This document shows positions 27,013 through 36,092 of a stretch of DNA of 64,000 bases, piece after piece. The DNA is from an uncultured Parasphingopyxis sp. (lineage in GTDB: Bacteria > Pseudomonadota > Alphaproteobacteria > Sphingomonadales > Sphingomonadaceae): assembly GCF_937129435.1 (NCBI RefSeq), contig NZ_CAKZNF010000004.1, forward strand, positions 1 to 64,000, in the 5' to 3' direction. A program made the position numbers and the translations under genes. The notes under the pieces are model-generated. The model searched no databases. It was not told the origin of the DNA and saw nothing but the letters and a program-made list of their open reading frames with translations. Within the stretch, counting starts at the first letter, position 1. The number at the start of each line of letters is the position of its first letter.

Positions 27013-27866
27013 AGAGATTCCGGCGCGGTACAAAGAACAGCAAGCCGCTTCGGCCCGATGCCGATGGCGTCACCTATCGTCCGCTCGAACCGCTCGACGA
27101 TCGTGTCACCGGCTGGCGGACCGTGATCGAGGACGACCGCCAGCGCACGATGTACGACCGCGTCGCCGCGTCGGTGGACCGCGAGGCTTATGCGGCGTTG
27201 CAGGAACGATATCGCGACGAGGTGGAGGCGAACGACCAGTTTCACTTTACCAAATATCTCGATCTGGCCCCCTGGTTTATGATCCACTCGCGGCTGGCCC
27301 GGCTGCTCGATATCGATACCCGGCCCGCTTGTTCGATCCTCGATATCGGGGCGGGCGGCGGCCAGTTCCTCGCGATCGCCCAATGCTATGGCCATGATGT
27401 GACGGCCTTCGATCAGTCTCATCCGGCCGTATACGGCGACCTGATGAAGCTGTTCGGCATCGACCGTGTCGAAGGCGGCGTGCGCTATGGCGAACCGCTG
27501 CCGGACGGGATCGGCCGCTACGATCTCGTCGTCATCAACGGCCAGATCTTCGACACGCGGCTCGACCGCACGCGCTGGGATCTGACCGAATGGGCCTCTT
27601 TCCTCGAATATCTTTGCGCCGAGCACATCAACGCGCCGGGCAATCTCTTCATCGGCCTCAACAAATCCGTCGGGCCGACCGAGACCGAAGACTATCTTTG
27701 GCGGCTGATCGAATGGGGTGCAGCGCATGGCGCGAGCGTCGAACGCAACCGGGCGACGATGGACCTGAAATTCGATACGCCGCCGACCTTCGATGACGTG
27801 CCGCACGTGCCTTGGCTGAGCCTCGCCGACGACTCGACAAAGGCGGCGCAAAAGGCCAGCACCTAG
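27000..27866 (+). CDS. Class I SAM-dependent methyltransferase
   Basis: The protein is about 288 residues with a Rossmann methyltransferase core from about residue 110: CSILDIGAGGGQFLAIAQ (motif I), VTAFDQSHPAVYG (motif II), YDLVVINGQIFD (motif IV region) and LFIGLNKSVGPT. The N-terminal 100 residues are charged and include FHFTKYLDLAPWFMIHSRLARLL. The GTG at 27000 lies inside the ubiB end with an AGGA about 8 nt upstream. The substrate is unknown. Location between ubiB and coaBC suggests co-transcription but not necessarily a quinone role. Confidence 0.8.
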   Translation: MAVLKRFRRGTKNSKPLRPDADGVTYRPLEPLDDRVTGWRTVIEDDRQRTMYDRVAASVDREAYAALQERYRDEVEANDQFHFTKYLDLAPWFMIHSRLARLLDIDTRPACSILDIGAGGGQFLAIAQCYGHDVTAFDQSHPAVYGDLMKLFGIDRVEGGVRYGEPLPDGIGRYDLVVINGQIFDTRLDRTRWDLTEWASFLEYLCAEHINAPGNLFIGLNKSVGPTETEDYLWRLIEWGAAHGASVERNRATMDLKFDTPPTFDDVPHVPWLSLADDSTKAAQKAST

Positions 27867-27870
27867 GGTC

Positions 27871-29088
27871 ATGCAAGACAAACGCGTCCTCCTCGTCATT
27901 GGCGGCGGCATCGCGGCCTATAAGAGCTGCGAACTGATCCGCCTGATCCGCAAAGCGGGCGGTGCGGTGACCTGCGTGCTGACCGAAGGCGGTTCACAGT
28001 TCGTGACGCCCATGACGCTCGCTGCTCTGTCGGAAGAAAAGGTCTACACCTCGCTTTGGGATCTCAAGGACGAGGCCGAGATGGGCCATATTCAGCTCTC
28101 GCGCGAGGCCGACCTTGTCGTCGTCTGCCCGGCGACGGCGGATCTGATGGCGAAGATGGCCGCGGGGATTGCCGACGACCTGGCCACTACGCTGCTGCTG
28201 GCCACCGATACGCAGGTGTTGGCGGTCCCGGCAATGAATGTTCGGATGTGGGATCATGCGGCGACGCAACGCAATGTCGAACGGCTTCGCGACGACGGCG
28301 TGATCGTCATGCATCCCGACAGCGGCGCCATGGCCTGCGGCGAATATGGCGAGGGCCGGCTGCCCGAACCCGACGCGGTTTTCTTGGAAATCGAATCGCT
28401 CCTGTCCTCGCCCTTTCTCAAGATTCCGGGCGCCGAGGCCGCGCTCCCGCTCGACGGCAAGCATATCCTCGTCACGGCAGGGCCGACGCAGGAGCCGATC
28501 GACCCCGTCCGCTACATCGCCAATCGGTCTTCGGGGAAGCAGGGCTATGCCATTGCGGGTGCCCTCGCGCGCCTGGGTGCACGCGTGACGCTGGTCTCCG
28601 GGCCCGTCTCGCTGGAAGCGCCACGCGGTGTCGATCGCGTCGACATCCAGACGGCACGGGAGATGGAAACGGCGGTCGAAAACGCCCTCCCCGCCGACGC
28701 CGCGATCCTCGTCGCGGCGGTGGCCGACTGGCGCGCAGAGGCGGCACCGCGCAAGATCAAGAAAGGCGCGAGCGGCACCCCCGAACTCACGCTGATCGAG
28801 AACCCTGACATCCTTGCCGGCCTCGCCAAGAGCGACCGGCGTCCCGACCTGCTCATCGGTTTCGCCGCCGAGACCGACAAGGTCGTCGGCCATGCCAAGG
28901 CGAAGCTCGATCGCAAGGGATGCGACTGGATCGTCGCCAACGACGTTTCGGGCGACGTGATGGGAGGCGACGACAATGCCGTCCACCTAGTCACTGCCGA
29001 CGGCGTCGAAAGCTGGGAACAGGCCAGCAAGACCGATGTCGCCCGCAAACTTGCCCAGAGGATCGCGGATCAACTGGGCGGTTCGTGA
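27871..29088 (+). CDS. coaBC: Bifunctional phosphopantothenoylcysteine decarboxylase / phosphopantothenate-cysteine ligase
   Basis: The 405-residue fusion performs two steps of coenzyme A synthesis. The N-terminal flavoprotein CoaC half (residues 1-180) contains LVIGGGIAAYKSCELIRL, the active-site His segment MGHIQLSREADLVVVCPATAD, PAMNVRMWDHAA and MACGEYGEGRLPEP with the catalytic Cys. The CoaB half follows, with ILVTAGPTQEPIDPVRYIANRSSGKQG and IKKGASG near the substrate Lys. It starts 4 bp after the methyltransferase gene, and its stop overlaps the next gene. Confidence 0.96.
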   Translation: MQDKRVLLVIGGGIAAYKSCELIRLIRKAGGAVTCVLTEGGSQFVTPMTLAALSEEKVYTSLWDLKDEAEMGHIQLSREADLVVVCPATADLMAKMAAGIADDLATTLLLATDTQVLAVPAMNVRMWDHAATQRNVERLRDDGVIVMHPDSGAMACGEYGEGRLPEPDAVFLEIESLLSSPFLKIPGAEAALPLDGKHILVTAGPTQEPIDPVRYIANRSSGKQGYAIAGALARLGARVTLVSGPVSLEAPRGVDRVDIQTAREMETAVENALPADAAILVAAVADWRAEAAPRKIKKGASGTPELTLIENPDILAGLAKSDRRPDLLIGFAAETDKVVGHAKAKLDRKGCDWIVANDVSGDVMGGDDNAVHLVTADGVESWEQASKTDVARKLAQRIADQLGGS

Positions 29089-29516
29089 TGAAAGCGCTGC
29101 TGTTCCTGCCACAACTCGCCCGCTTCTCCGACATCGGCCTTGCCGCGTTGCGGATGCTGGCCGGCGGGTTTCTTGTCTATGGCGTCTGGGACAATGTGAC
29201 GAGCGCGGCGCATATGCAGGAGTTCGTGGCGTTCATGGCAGCGTTCGGCTTCCCCTCACCGGAGATTCTTGCGCCGCTCTCTGTCTATGCGCAACTCGTT
29301 ACCGGAGCCCTGTTGTTCGTCGGCCTTCTGACGCGATGGGCAGCGCTCGTTATCGCCTTCAATTTCGTCGTCGGGGTGATCAGCGTGCACTGGGACCAGA
29401 CATTTCGGGAATGGTGGCCGGCTATCGTGCTTGTGGGAATCGGACTGCTCTTCGCAACGGTCGGGCCCGGCAAATGGTCGCTCGATGCGATGATTGGGGG
29501 AGAGCAACATGATTGA
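29088..29516 (+). CDS. DoxX family membrane protein
   Basis: This 142-residue integral membrane protein has four hydrophobic helices: [54 protein letters not shown] and [18 protein letters not shown]. The pattern matches the DoxX/DoxD-like superfamily, whose members are associated with oxidative stress or quinone metabolism; a specific role cannot be assigned. The ATG overlaps the coaBC stop by one base, and the end overlaps dut by 8 bp. Confidence 0.8.
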   Translation: MKALLFLPQLARFSDIGLAALRMLAGGFLVYGVWDNVTSAAHMQEFVAFMAAFGFPSPEILAPLSVYAQLVTGALLFVGLLTRWAALVIAFNFVVGVISVHWDQTFREWWPAIVLVGIGLLFATVGPGKWSLDAMIGGEQHD

Positions 29517-29946
29517 GATCCAGCTGAAGCGCCTGCCGCATGGCGACGGCCTGCCGATGCCCGCCTATGCCAGCCGTGGCGCGGCGGGCATGGATGTGGT
29601 GACGGCGGAAGATTTCACGCTCCGGCCGGGCGAGCGCATGGCCGTTCCCAGCGGTTTCGCCATCGCAATCCCCGAAGGCTATGAGGTGCAGGTCCGTCCG
29701 CGTTCGGGCCTTGCGCTCAAGCACGGCATCACCTGCCTCAACACGCCCGGCACGATCGACAGCGATTATCGCGGCGAAGTGAAGATCATTCTCGCCAATC
29801 TCGGCAGCGAGCCCTTTTCGGCGCTGCGCGGCGAACGGATCGCGCAACTGGTCCCGGCACCGGTGCAGCGCGCGGCTCTTACGGAGTTAGAGGAACTGGA
29901 CGAAACCGAGCGGGGCAGCGGCGGCTTCGGTTCGACGGGAACGTGA
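29509..29946 (+). CDS. dut: Deoxyuridine 5'-triphosphate nucleotidohydrolase
   Basis: The 145-residue trimeric dUTPase converts dUTP to dUMP and pyrophosphate. The five motifs are visible in order: SRGAAGMDV (I), [13 protein letters not shown] (II), [15 protein letters not shown] (III), GERIAQLV (IV) and the mobile C-terminal arm [10 protein letters not shown] (V). The ATG at 29509 is preceded by GGGGGAGAG. The coaBC-dut neighbourhood is common in proteobacteria. Confidence 0.97.
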   Translation: MIEIQLKRLPHGDGLPMPAYASRGAAGMDVVTAEDFTLRPGERMAVPSGFAIAIPEGYEVQVRPRSGLALKHGITCLNTPGTIDSDYRGEVKIILANLGSEPFSALRGERIAQLVPAPVQRAALTELEELDETERGSGGFGSTGT

Positions 29947-30695
29947 GCCTCACCGACGGCCAACTCGATCGTTATGCCCGCCATATCGTCCTCAAGGAAA
30001 TCGGCGGTGAGGGGCAACGCAAGCTGTTGGGAGCGACGGTTGCGATCGTCGGGGCGGGCGGCATCGGATCGCCGCTGATCCAGTATCTGGCTGCGGCCGG
30101 GGTCGGCACGCTCCGCATCGCCGATGACGATGTCGTCGACTTGTCGAATCTGCAGCGGCAGACACTCTATTCGACGGACGCGATCGGGATGCCCAAGACG
30201 GCCGAGGCCGCACAGGCCGTTGCCCATCTCAATCCCGATGTCGCCGTCGATCGCTTTGCCCGGCGCATCGACTCGGACAATGCGGAGCGGCTGATCGAAG
30301 GCGCCGATGTCGTCGTCGACGGCAGCGACAATTTCGAGACCCGCCTCCTCGTCGCTGACACGGCTCACCGATTGCGCGTCCCGCTCGTATCCGCCGCCAT
30401 TGGCCAGTTCGAAGGACAACTCGGCGTCTTCCGCGGCTGGGAATCGGACAAGCCCTGCTATCGCTGTTTCGTAGGCGCCGACCCGGACCGGCCCGATGTG
30501 AGTTGCGCCGATCAAGGCGTGCTCGGTGCGCTGGCAGGGGTGATGGGCAGCCTCGCTGCGCTCGAAACGATCCGTGCGATCGTTCCCTTTGGCGAAGACA
30601 GCGCGGGCAAGCTGCTTCTGGTCGACGCGCTCTCGATGCGCTTCCGGTCGCTGTCGCTGCCCAACGATCCGGGGTGCCCGACATGCGCGGGCTGA
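29943..30695 (+). CDS. moeB: HesA/MoeB/ThiF-family adenylyltransferase
   Basis: This 250-residue E1-like enzyme activates the C-terminal glycine of a small sulfur-carrier protein by adenylation. Visible are the N-terminal [19 protein letters not shown], nucleotide loop [44 protein letters not shown], and late zinc cysteines CYRCF and CPTC (the latter at the extreme C-terminus). MoeB (molybdopterin) and ThiF (thiamin) cannot be separated by sequence alone, so the symbol is tentative. It begins with GTG overlapping dut by 4 bp and overlaps the next gene by 13 bp. Confidence 0.85.
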   Translation: MSLTDGQLDRYARHIVLKEIGGEGQRKLLGATVAIVGAGGIGSPLIQYLAAAGVGTLRIADDDVVDLSNLQRQTLYSTDAIGMPKTAEAAQAVAHLNPDVAVDRFARRIDSDNAERLIEGADVVVDGSDNFETRLLVADTAHRLRVPLVSAAIGQFEGQLGVFRGWESDKPCYRCFVGADPDRPDVSCADQGVLGALAGVMGSLAALETIRAIVPFGEDSAGKLLLVDALSMRFRSLSLPNDPGCPTCAG

Positions 30696-31045
30696 CGATC
30701 CTCCTGACGAGCGACGATGCCGAGCGCCTGTTTTCGGCCCTCTCCATTGCGGCGGCCAATGCGGCGGCGGGCGGCGCGGCCCGCATCTTCTGCGAAGGTC
30801 TAGCCGTGCGGACGCTGATCGAAGGAACCACCGCGACCCAGGACCAGCCGCGCAAGGCCGCGGGCCTGCCAACGCTTTCCCAGCTACGCGAGGAAGCCGC
30901 CGCCCTCGGCGTTGTGCTGATCGCTTGTCAGGGGGGCATGGCGCTGGCAGGATTGACCATCGGCCGGCTCGGACCCGATGTGGAGGCGGGCGGCCTGACG
31001 AGCGTGATGACGAGCCTCGGCGACGACCGGCTGATTGCGCTCTAA
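30683..31045 (+). CDS. DsrE-like (peroxiredoxin family) protein
   Basis: A 120-residue alpha/beta protein beginning [20 protein letters not shown]. It has a late cysteine in GVVLIACQGGMALAG, the pattern of DsrE/DsrF-like sulfur-relay proteins, where that Cys carries persulfide. Tight overlap with the moeB-like gene (13 bp) supports a sulfur-transfer link, but this is inference. Confidence 0.7.
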   Translation: MRGLTILLTSDDAERLFSALSIAAANAAAGGAARIFCEGLAVRTLIEGTTATQDQPRKAAGLPTLSQLREEAAALGVVLIACQGGMALAGLTIGRLGPDVEAGGLTSVMTSLGDDRLIAL

Positions 31046-31061
31046 AACAAAGGGGAATGCC

Positions 31062-31472
31062 ATGACGCTGCCCGTGACCGCCGCCCTCGCCATCGCGATG
31101 GCGACGCTGCTGCTCTTCCTTGCGATCGACACGGTGCGCCAGCGCTTCCGCACGCAGATCGGCTTCGGCACCGGCGACGACGAACGGCTGATGCGGGCCA
31201 GCCGCGCGCACGGTAACCTCGCCGAACATGCGCCGATCGTGATCATTCTCGTGGCGCTGCTGGAGCTGAGCCAGGCCCATCATCTCGCGCTGATGGCGGT
31301 GTCGGGCGTCTTCATCGTCGGACGGCTGCTCCACGCGCTGGGGCTCTACATGCAGCCGCCCGCCAATGGCGGTCCACCCTGGCCGCGCAGCGTCGGCGTG
31401 ATCCTGAGCTGGCTCGTGATCCTGGCGCTGGTCGGCTGGACGCTGTGGCTGCTCGCGACGGTGAACCTGTAG
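31062..31472 (+). CDS. MAPEG family membrane protein
   Basis: The 136-residue protein has four hydrophobic helices and the MAPEG pattern: MRASRAHGNLAEHAPIVIIL (the R-A-x-x-N-x-x-E segment), LLELSQAHHLALMAVSGVF and GRLLHALGLY. Eukaryotic relatives are membrane glutathione transferases and eicosanoid enzymes; bacterial members are largely uncharacterised. It is the last gene of the plus-strand run from ubiE and converges on topA. Confidence 0.85.
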   Translation: MTLPVTAALAIAMATLLLFLAIDTVRQRFRTQIGFGTGDDERLMRASRAHGNLAEHAPIVIILVALLELSQAHHLALMAVSGVFIVGRLLHALGLYMQPPANGGPPWPRSVGVILSWLVILALVGWTLWLLATVNL

Positions 31473-31479
31473 CGCGACG

Positions 31480-34029
31480 CTATTCGGCCTTCTTGGCCGG
31501 TGCCTTCTTCTTCGCAGCGGGCTTCTTCGCCACCTTCTTTTTCGCTGGTGCCTTGCGCTTCTTCTTCGCAGGGCCCTTGGCGGCGCGTTCGTCGATCAGC
31601 TGCGCCGCTTCTTCCAGCGTCAGTTCGTCCTTGTCGACGGTCTTGGGGATCGTCGCATTGGTCGTGCCGTCGGTGACGTAAGGGCCGTAGCGCCCGTCCA
31701 TCAGCTTGATCTCTTCCTCGGTGCGCGGGTGCTTGCCGAGAATTTTGAGCGGTTCGCGCTTGCCCCTGCCCCGGCCGCCCTTCTGCGCGGCCTCGGCGAG
31801 TTTGGCGACGGCTGCGTTCATGCCGGTTTCGAAGACGTCTGCGGTATTCTCGAGCCGCGCATATTTGCCGTCATGCCTGAGATATGGCCCGTAACGCCCT
31901 ATCGCCGCTTCGATATTCTTGCCGGTCTCCGGATGCTGACCGACGATCCGTGGAAGCGACAAGAGCTTGACCGCCATTTCGAGATCGACATCGGCGCGCG
32001 CGACATCCTTGGGGATCGAGGCGCGCTTGGGCTTTTCGTCCTCGCCCTGCCCCATTTCGACATAGGGGCCGAAGCGCCCGGTCTTGAATTCGATTTCCGC
32101 GCCGGTATCGGGATGGACGCCCAGCACCTCGTCGGCGCCCTCGTCCTCCTGGTTCGCGCCGCGCTGGCCGAACTGGCGGGTGTATTTGCATTCCGGATAG
32201 TTGGAGCAGGCGATGAACGCACCATAGCGGCCGCCGCGCAGCGCCAGCCGCCCGTCGCCGCAACGCGGGCAGAGGCGCGGGTCGGTGCCGTCTTCCTTTT
32301 CCGGGAAGAGCAGCGGTTCGAGGAAGGTGTCGAGTTCCGCCGTCACCTCGGACGGCTGCCGCTCCATTACCTCTTCGGTCTTGGGTTTGAAGTCCTGCCA
32401 GAAGGCGGCGAGGATCGCCTGCCAATCGGCGCGGCCGCCGGAAATATCGTCGAGCTCTTCCTCCAGCCCGGCCGTGAAATCATAGCCGACATAGCGTTCG
32501 AAAAAGCGTTCGAGGAACGCCGTTACCAGACGTCCGCTCTCTTCGGGGAAGAAGCGGTTCTTGTCGATCCGCACATATTCGCGATCCTTCAGCGTCTGCA
32601 AGATCGAGGCGTAGGTCGAGGGCCGGCCGATGCCGAGTTCTTCCATCTTCTTGACGAGGCTGGCTTCGGAATAGCGGGGCGGTGGCTGGGTGAAATGCTG
32701 CTCGGCCTCGACGCTCTTCTTGGCCGGGGCATCGCCCTCCGACATCGCCGGGAGGAGCTTGGAATCGTCGTCATCCTTGTCGTCCCGCCCTTCAGTGTAG
32801 AGCGCCATGAAGCCGGGGAACTTAACCACCTGCCCGGTCGCCCGCAGCGCCGTCTGGCCGGTGCCCTCTTCCATCTCGACGGTGGTGCGCTCCAGCCGCG
32901 CCGAGGCCATCTGACTCGCCAGCGCGCGCTTGAAGATGAGGTCGTACAACCGCGCATGATCGCCGCCGCCGACCTTGTCGCGCGTGAAATTGGTCGGCCG
33001 GATCGCCTCATGCGCTTCCTGCGCATTCTTCGCCTTGGTCGAATAATGGCGCGGTTTGTCCGGCACATAGCTGGCGTCGTAGCGATCGGCGACCGCCTTG
33101 CGCGCTTCGGAGATCGCCGATCCGTCCATCTGCACGCCGTCGGTCCGCATATAGGTGATCGCGCCGTCTTCGTAGAGCTGCTGCGCGATCCGCATCGTGT
33201 GGCTGGCGGCAAAGCCGAGCTTGCGCGCGGCCTCCTGCTGCATCGTCGAGGTCGTGAAGGGCGGCGGCGGATTGCGGGTGAGCGGTTTCGTTTCGACCGA
33301 GACGATCCGGAACGCGCCATTTTCGACATCGGCCTTGGCGGCGCTGGCATCGCCTTCATTGCCGATCGTCAGCCGATCGATCTTGTCGCCGCGCCAGCGC
33401 ACGAGACGCGCGACGAAGCCTGTCCCGTCCTGCTCCATATTGGCGAAGATCGACCAATATTCCTGCGGCCGGAACGCTTCGATCTCGCGCTCGCGCTCGA
33501 CGACGAGGCGCAGCGCGACCGACTGCACACGCCCCGCCGACCGCGCGCCCGGCAGCTTGCGCCACAGCACCGGCGACAGCGTGAAACCCACGAGATAGTC
33601 GAGCGCCCGGCGTGCGCGATAGGCGTCGACCAGATTGTCGTCGATGCCGCGCGGATGGGCGATCGCCTCGAGCACCGCGGCCTTGGTGATGGCGTTGAAC
33701 GCGACCCGCTCCACCTTGGCCGGGAGCGCCTTGCGATTTTTGAGGACTTCCTGGACATGCCAGCTGATCGCCTCGCCTTCGCGATCGGGGTCGGTGGCGA
33801 GGATCAGTTCGTCTGACTGTTTGGCGGCATCGGCGATGGCCTTGAGCTGCTTGGTCTTGTCGCCATAGGCCTGCCACGTCATCGCGAAGCCATCATCGGG
33901 ATCGACCGATCCGTCCTTGGGCGGCAGGTCCCGCACATGGCCGTAGGAGGCGAGGACTTTGTAGTCCTTGCCCAGATACTTCTCGATGGTTTTCGCCTTG
34001 GCGGGCGATTCGACGACGACCAGTTTCAT
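31480..34029 (-). CDS. topA: DNA topoisomerase I
   Basis: The 849-residue type IA enzyme relaxes negative supercoils. The N-terminal Toprim domain (MKLVVVESPAKAKTIEKYLG; ATDPDREGEAISWH) is followed by the strand-passage domain with the active-site Tyr in GAITYMRTDGVQMD near residue 300. One zinc ribbon near residue 590 (CPRCGDGRLALRG, CSNYPECKY) precedes repeated topo-C modules (GPYVEMG, GPYLRHDG, GPYVTDG). The last 35 residues are a Lys/Ala/Pro-rich tail (PAKKKRKAPAKKKVAKKPA) that probably binds DNA electrostatically. It lies downstream of dprA on the same strand. Confidence 0.97.
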   Translation of the reverse strand: MKLVVVESPAKAKTIEKYLGKDYKVLASYGHVRDLPPKDGSVDPDDGFAMTWQAYGDKTKQLKAIADAAKQSDELILATDPDREGEAISWHVQEVLKNRKALPAKVERVAFNAITKAAVLEAIAHPRGIDDNLVDAYRARRALDYLVGFTLSPVLWRKLPGARSAGRVQSVALRLVVEREREIEAFRPQEYWSIFANMEQDGTGFVARLVRWRGDKIDRLTIGNEGDASAAKADVENGAFRIVSVETKPLTRNPPPPFTTSTMQQEAARKLGFAASHTMRIAQQLYEDGAITYMRTDGVQMDGSAISEARKAVADRYDASYVPDKPRHYSTKAKNAQEAHEAIRPTNFTRDKVGGGDHARLYDLIFKRALASQMASARLERTTVEMEEGTGQTALRATGQVVKFPGFMALYTEGRDDKDDDDSKLLPAMSEGDAPAKKSVEAEQHFTQPPPRYSEASLVKKMEELGIGRPSTYASILQTLKDREYVRIDKNRFFPEESGRLVTAFLERFFERYVGYDFTAGLEEELDDISGGRADWQAILAAFWQDFKPKTEEVMERQPSEVTAELDTFLEPLLFPEKEDGTDPRLCPRCGDGRLALRGGRYGAFIACSNYPECKYTRQFGQRGANQEDEGADEVLGVHPDTGAEIEFKTGRFGPYVEMGQGEDEKPKRASIPKDVARADVDLEMAVKLLSLPRIVGQHPETGKNIEAAIGRYGPYLRHDGKYARLENTADVFETGMNAAVAKLAEAAQKGGRGRGKREPLKILGKHPRTEEEIKLMDGRYGPYVTDGTTNATIPKTVDKDELTLEEAAQLIDERAAKGPAKKKRKAPAKKKVAKKPAAKKKAPAKKAE

Positions 34030-34136
34030 GCGGTTATGGTTACCCCTGTGAGGATGGGCCTCTTACGCGCACGAGGTTGGATTGCAAATCCGGGGCGTCA
34101 AGTGGGGTCACGAGCGAACGCCCGCTTGGTACCTTG

Positions 34137-34234
34137 CTCGTCATTGCGAGGAGCCGAAGGCGACGCGGCAATCCAGAGCCGCAAGCGTATCGCCTTATCG
34201 CTCTGGATTGCTTCGCTTGGTTCGCAATGACGAG
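34137..34234. repeat. 98-bp imperfect palindromic repeat element
   Basis: In the topA-dprA gap the outer arms CTCGTCATTGCGAG (34137-34150) and TTCGCAATGACGAG (34221-34234) are nearly perfect inverted repeats. Inside them GCAATCCAGAGC (34168-34179) pairs perfectly with GCTCTGGATTGC (34200-34211). The element could form a long cruciform or RNA hairpin. Only one copy lies in this window, so its repeat nature genome-wide is inferred from resemblance to dispersed intergenic palindromes of alphaproteobacteria. Confidence 0.7.
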
Positions 34235-34243
34235 GTGCGTCGC

Positions 34244-35332
34244 TCACTGGGTCAAACTCACCTTCCCACCCGCATGCCGCTCCAGCCGTCCCGCAATTTC
34301 CAGCTCCAGCAGCACCGTCTGCACCACGGGCGCGGGGACGCCGGACTGGCGGATGATTTCGTCGACGACGACGGGCACCGGGCCGAGCAGTTCGACGACG
34401 GCGGCGCGGGCGGCATCGTCGGCGTCTTCTGCGACCGGCACCGGCGCGGGGACGCGATCCTGCCGCACGCCACCCCGCCCGAAGGGATCGAGCGCGGCGA
34501 TCACGTCCTCGGCATTCTGGATCAGCGTCGCGCCATCGCGGATGAGGAGGTTGCAGCCCTGCGCGCGGGGATCGAGCGGGGAGCCGGGAACGGCCATCAC
34601 GTCGCGGCCGAACTCGGTCGCCTGCCGCGCGGTGATCAGCGAGCCCGATTTGGGCGCGGCTTCAACGACGATCGTGCCGCGCGTCAACCCGGCGATGATC
34701 CGGTTGCGATAGGGGAAATGCCGTGCCTTGGGTTCGCTGCCCGGCGGCTGTTCGGCGACAACGATACCGCGCCGGCCGATATCGATTTGTAGTTCCTCGT
34801 TTTCAGGCGGGTAGAAGATGTCGATACCGCCCGCGACGACGCCGATGGTGCCGCTGTCGAGCGAGCCGACATGCGCGGCAGTGTCGATCCCGCGCGCCAG
34901 CCCCGAAACGACGACATGTCCTTCGCCGCCGAGCGCATGGGCGAGATCGCGGGCGAACTTGCGCGCGGCGGCCGAGGCGTTGCGCGCGCCAACCATCGCG
35001 ACCATGGGGCGCTCGAACAGTGAAAGCTCGCCGCGCACGATCAGCGCGGGCGGCGCGGTTGGGATTTCGGCGAGGTCCGCCGGATAGGGCGGCTCGCCGA
35101 TAAAGATGTGCCGCGCGCCGAGCCGGGCGACGGCCTCGCGCTCGGCCTCTATCGCGCTGGGGTCGGCGAGCTTGGGCGCTCTTCCCCCGCCACGCCGGGC
35201 GAGGTCCGGGATCGCGTCGATCGCCCGCGCCGCGTCGCCGAAGCGCGCCATCAGCCGCGCATAGGTGACAGGGCCGATATTGTGCGAACGGGCGAGCCGG
35301 AGGCGCGCGGAGGCGTCGGCCGGTTCAGCCAC
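34244..35332 (-). CDS. dprA: DNA-processing protein DprA
   Basis: This 362-residue protein loads RecA on incoming single-stranded DNA during transformation. An N-terminal helical (SAM-like) region (LARSHNIGPVTYARLMARFGD) is followed by the Rossmann core with VAMVGARNASAAARKFARDLA, VVSGLARGIDTAAHVGSL, GVVAGGIDIFYPPEN, and ITARQATEFGRDVMAVPGSPLDPRA. The C-terminal winged-helix DML1-like domain is also present. It overlaps plsY by 8 bp. With comM in the same window it suggests competence genes are kept. Confidence 0.95.
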   Translation of the reverse strand: MAEPADASARLRLARSHNIGPVTYARLMARFGDAARAIDAIPDLARRGGGRAPKLADPSAIEAEREAVARLGARHIFIGEPPYPADLAEIPTAPPALIVRGELSLFERPMVAMVGARNASAAARKFARDLAHALGGEGHVVVSGLARGIDTAAHVGSLDSGTIGVVAGGIDIFYPPENEELQIDIGRRGIVVAEQPPGSEPKARHFPYRNRIIAGLTRGTIVVEAAPKSGSLITARQATEFGRDVMAVPGSPLDPRAQGCNLLIRDGATLIQNAEDVIAALDPFGRGGVRQDRVPAPVPVAEDADDAARAAVVELLGPVPVVVDEIIRQSGVPAPVVQTVLLELEIAGRLERHAGGKVSLTQ

Positions 35333-35942
35333 CTTTGGCGCCGCCGACCTTGGGTTCCTCGCCCCGGATCAGCCGGGCGATGTTGGAGCGGTGCTTCCAG
35401 AACACGATCAGCGCCAGTGCCAGAAACAGGATGAAGGTGAAGGTCTCGCCCCGCACCAGCGCGACGACCGGCATGGCCGACGCCGCGCACAGCCCCGCCA
35501 CCGAAGACCAGCGCAAAATCGCAAGGATGCCGAGCCAGGTCACGGCATAGATCCCGCCGAACACCCAGCCGAAACCGAAGGCGATGCCGCCCAGCGTCGC
35601 AACGCCCTTGCCGCCGTCGAGTTTCAGCCAGATCGGATAACAATGGCCGATAAAGGCAGCAGCCGCGGCGATCCGCATCTGGCTCTCGGGATCGCCGCCG
35701 AGCAGCGGCGCGAGTGTCACCGCCGCGAACCCCTTGAGCAGGTCGAGCACGAGCGTCGCCGCGGCAAGGCCCTTGCGCCCGGTACGCAGCACGTTCGTCG
35801 CGCCGATATTGCCCGACCCGATCTGCCGAAGGTCGCCCGCCCCGAACGCGCGCGTCAAGAGAATCCCGAATGGCGTCGACCCGAGCAGATAGCCGAGCAG
35901 CAGCACGAGCGCGGGGGCAAGCCAGGCAGGGTCGGTGAAAAT
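35325..35942 (-). CDS. plsY: Acyl-phosphate glycerol-3-phosphate acyltransferase PlsY
   Basis: PlsY is a polytopic enzyme that makes lysophosphatidic acid from acyl-phosphate. The three conserved loops are visible: GSGNIGATNVLRTGRKG, HCYPIWLKLDGGKGVATLGG, and the late RGEEPK region. The first ordinary start in frame is a GTG at 35906, but it has no ribosome-binding site and cuts into the first membrane helix. An in-frame ATT at 35942 is preceded by AAGGA with 8-nt spacing and restores 12 residues (FTDPAWLAPALV). I give the longer form; the shorter (193 residues) remains possible. Confidence 0.85.
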   Translation of the reverse strand: MFTDPAWLAPALVLLLGYLLGSTPFGILLTRAFGAGDLRQIGSGNIGATNVLRTGRKGLAAATLVLDLLKGFAAVTLAPLLGGDPESQMRIAAAAAFIGHCYPIWLKLDGGKGVATLGGIAFGFGWVFGGIYAVTWLGILAILRWSSVAGLCAASAMPVVALVRGETFTFILFLALALIVFWKHRSNIARLIRGEEPKVGGAKGG

Positions 35943-36092
35943 GGCGGACGTCCTTTCAGTTTCGACCTCTAGCGCAGGGGTCTCCGGGTGAAAATAGGTG
36001 AGGCAAGATCGATTTCGCGCCGTTTCTTCGCTTCATTCGTGAAGTTTGCGAAGACATTGCGGAAGGAGCCACTTCCCCATAAGTCCGCGCCC

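Noticed and set aside
29766-31334. 522-codon antisense frame over dut, moeB, dsrE and MAPEG genes
   Set aside because: It spans several real genes with overlapping operon structure and has no recognisable domain.
31729-33816. 695-codon open frame antisense to topA
   Set aside because: High-GC shadow frame; composition and lack of motifs show it mirrors topA codon bias.
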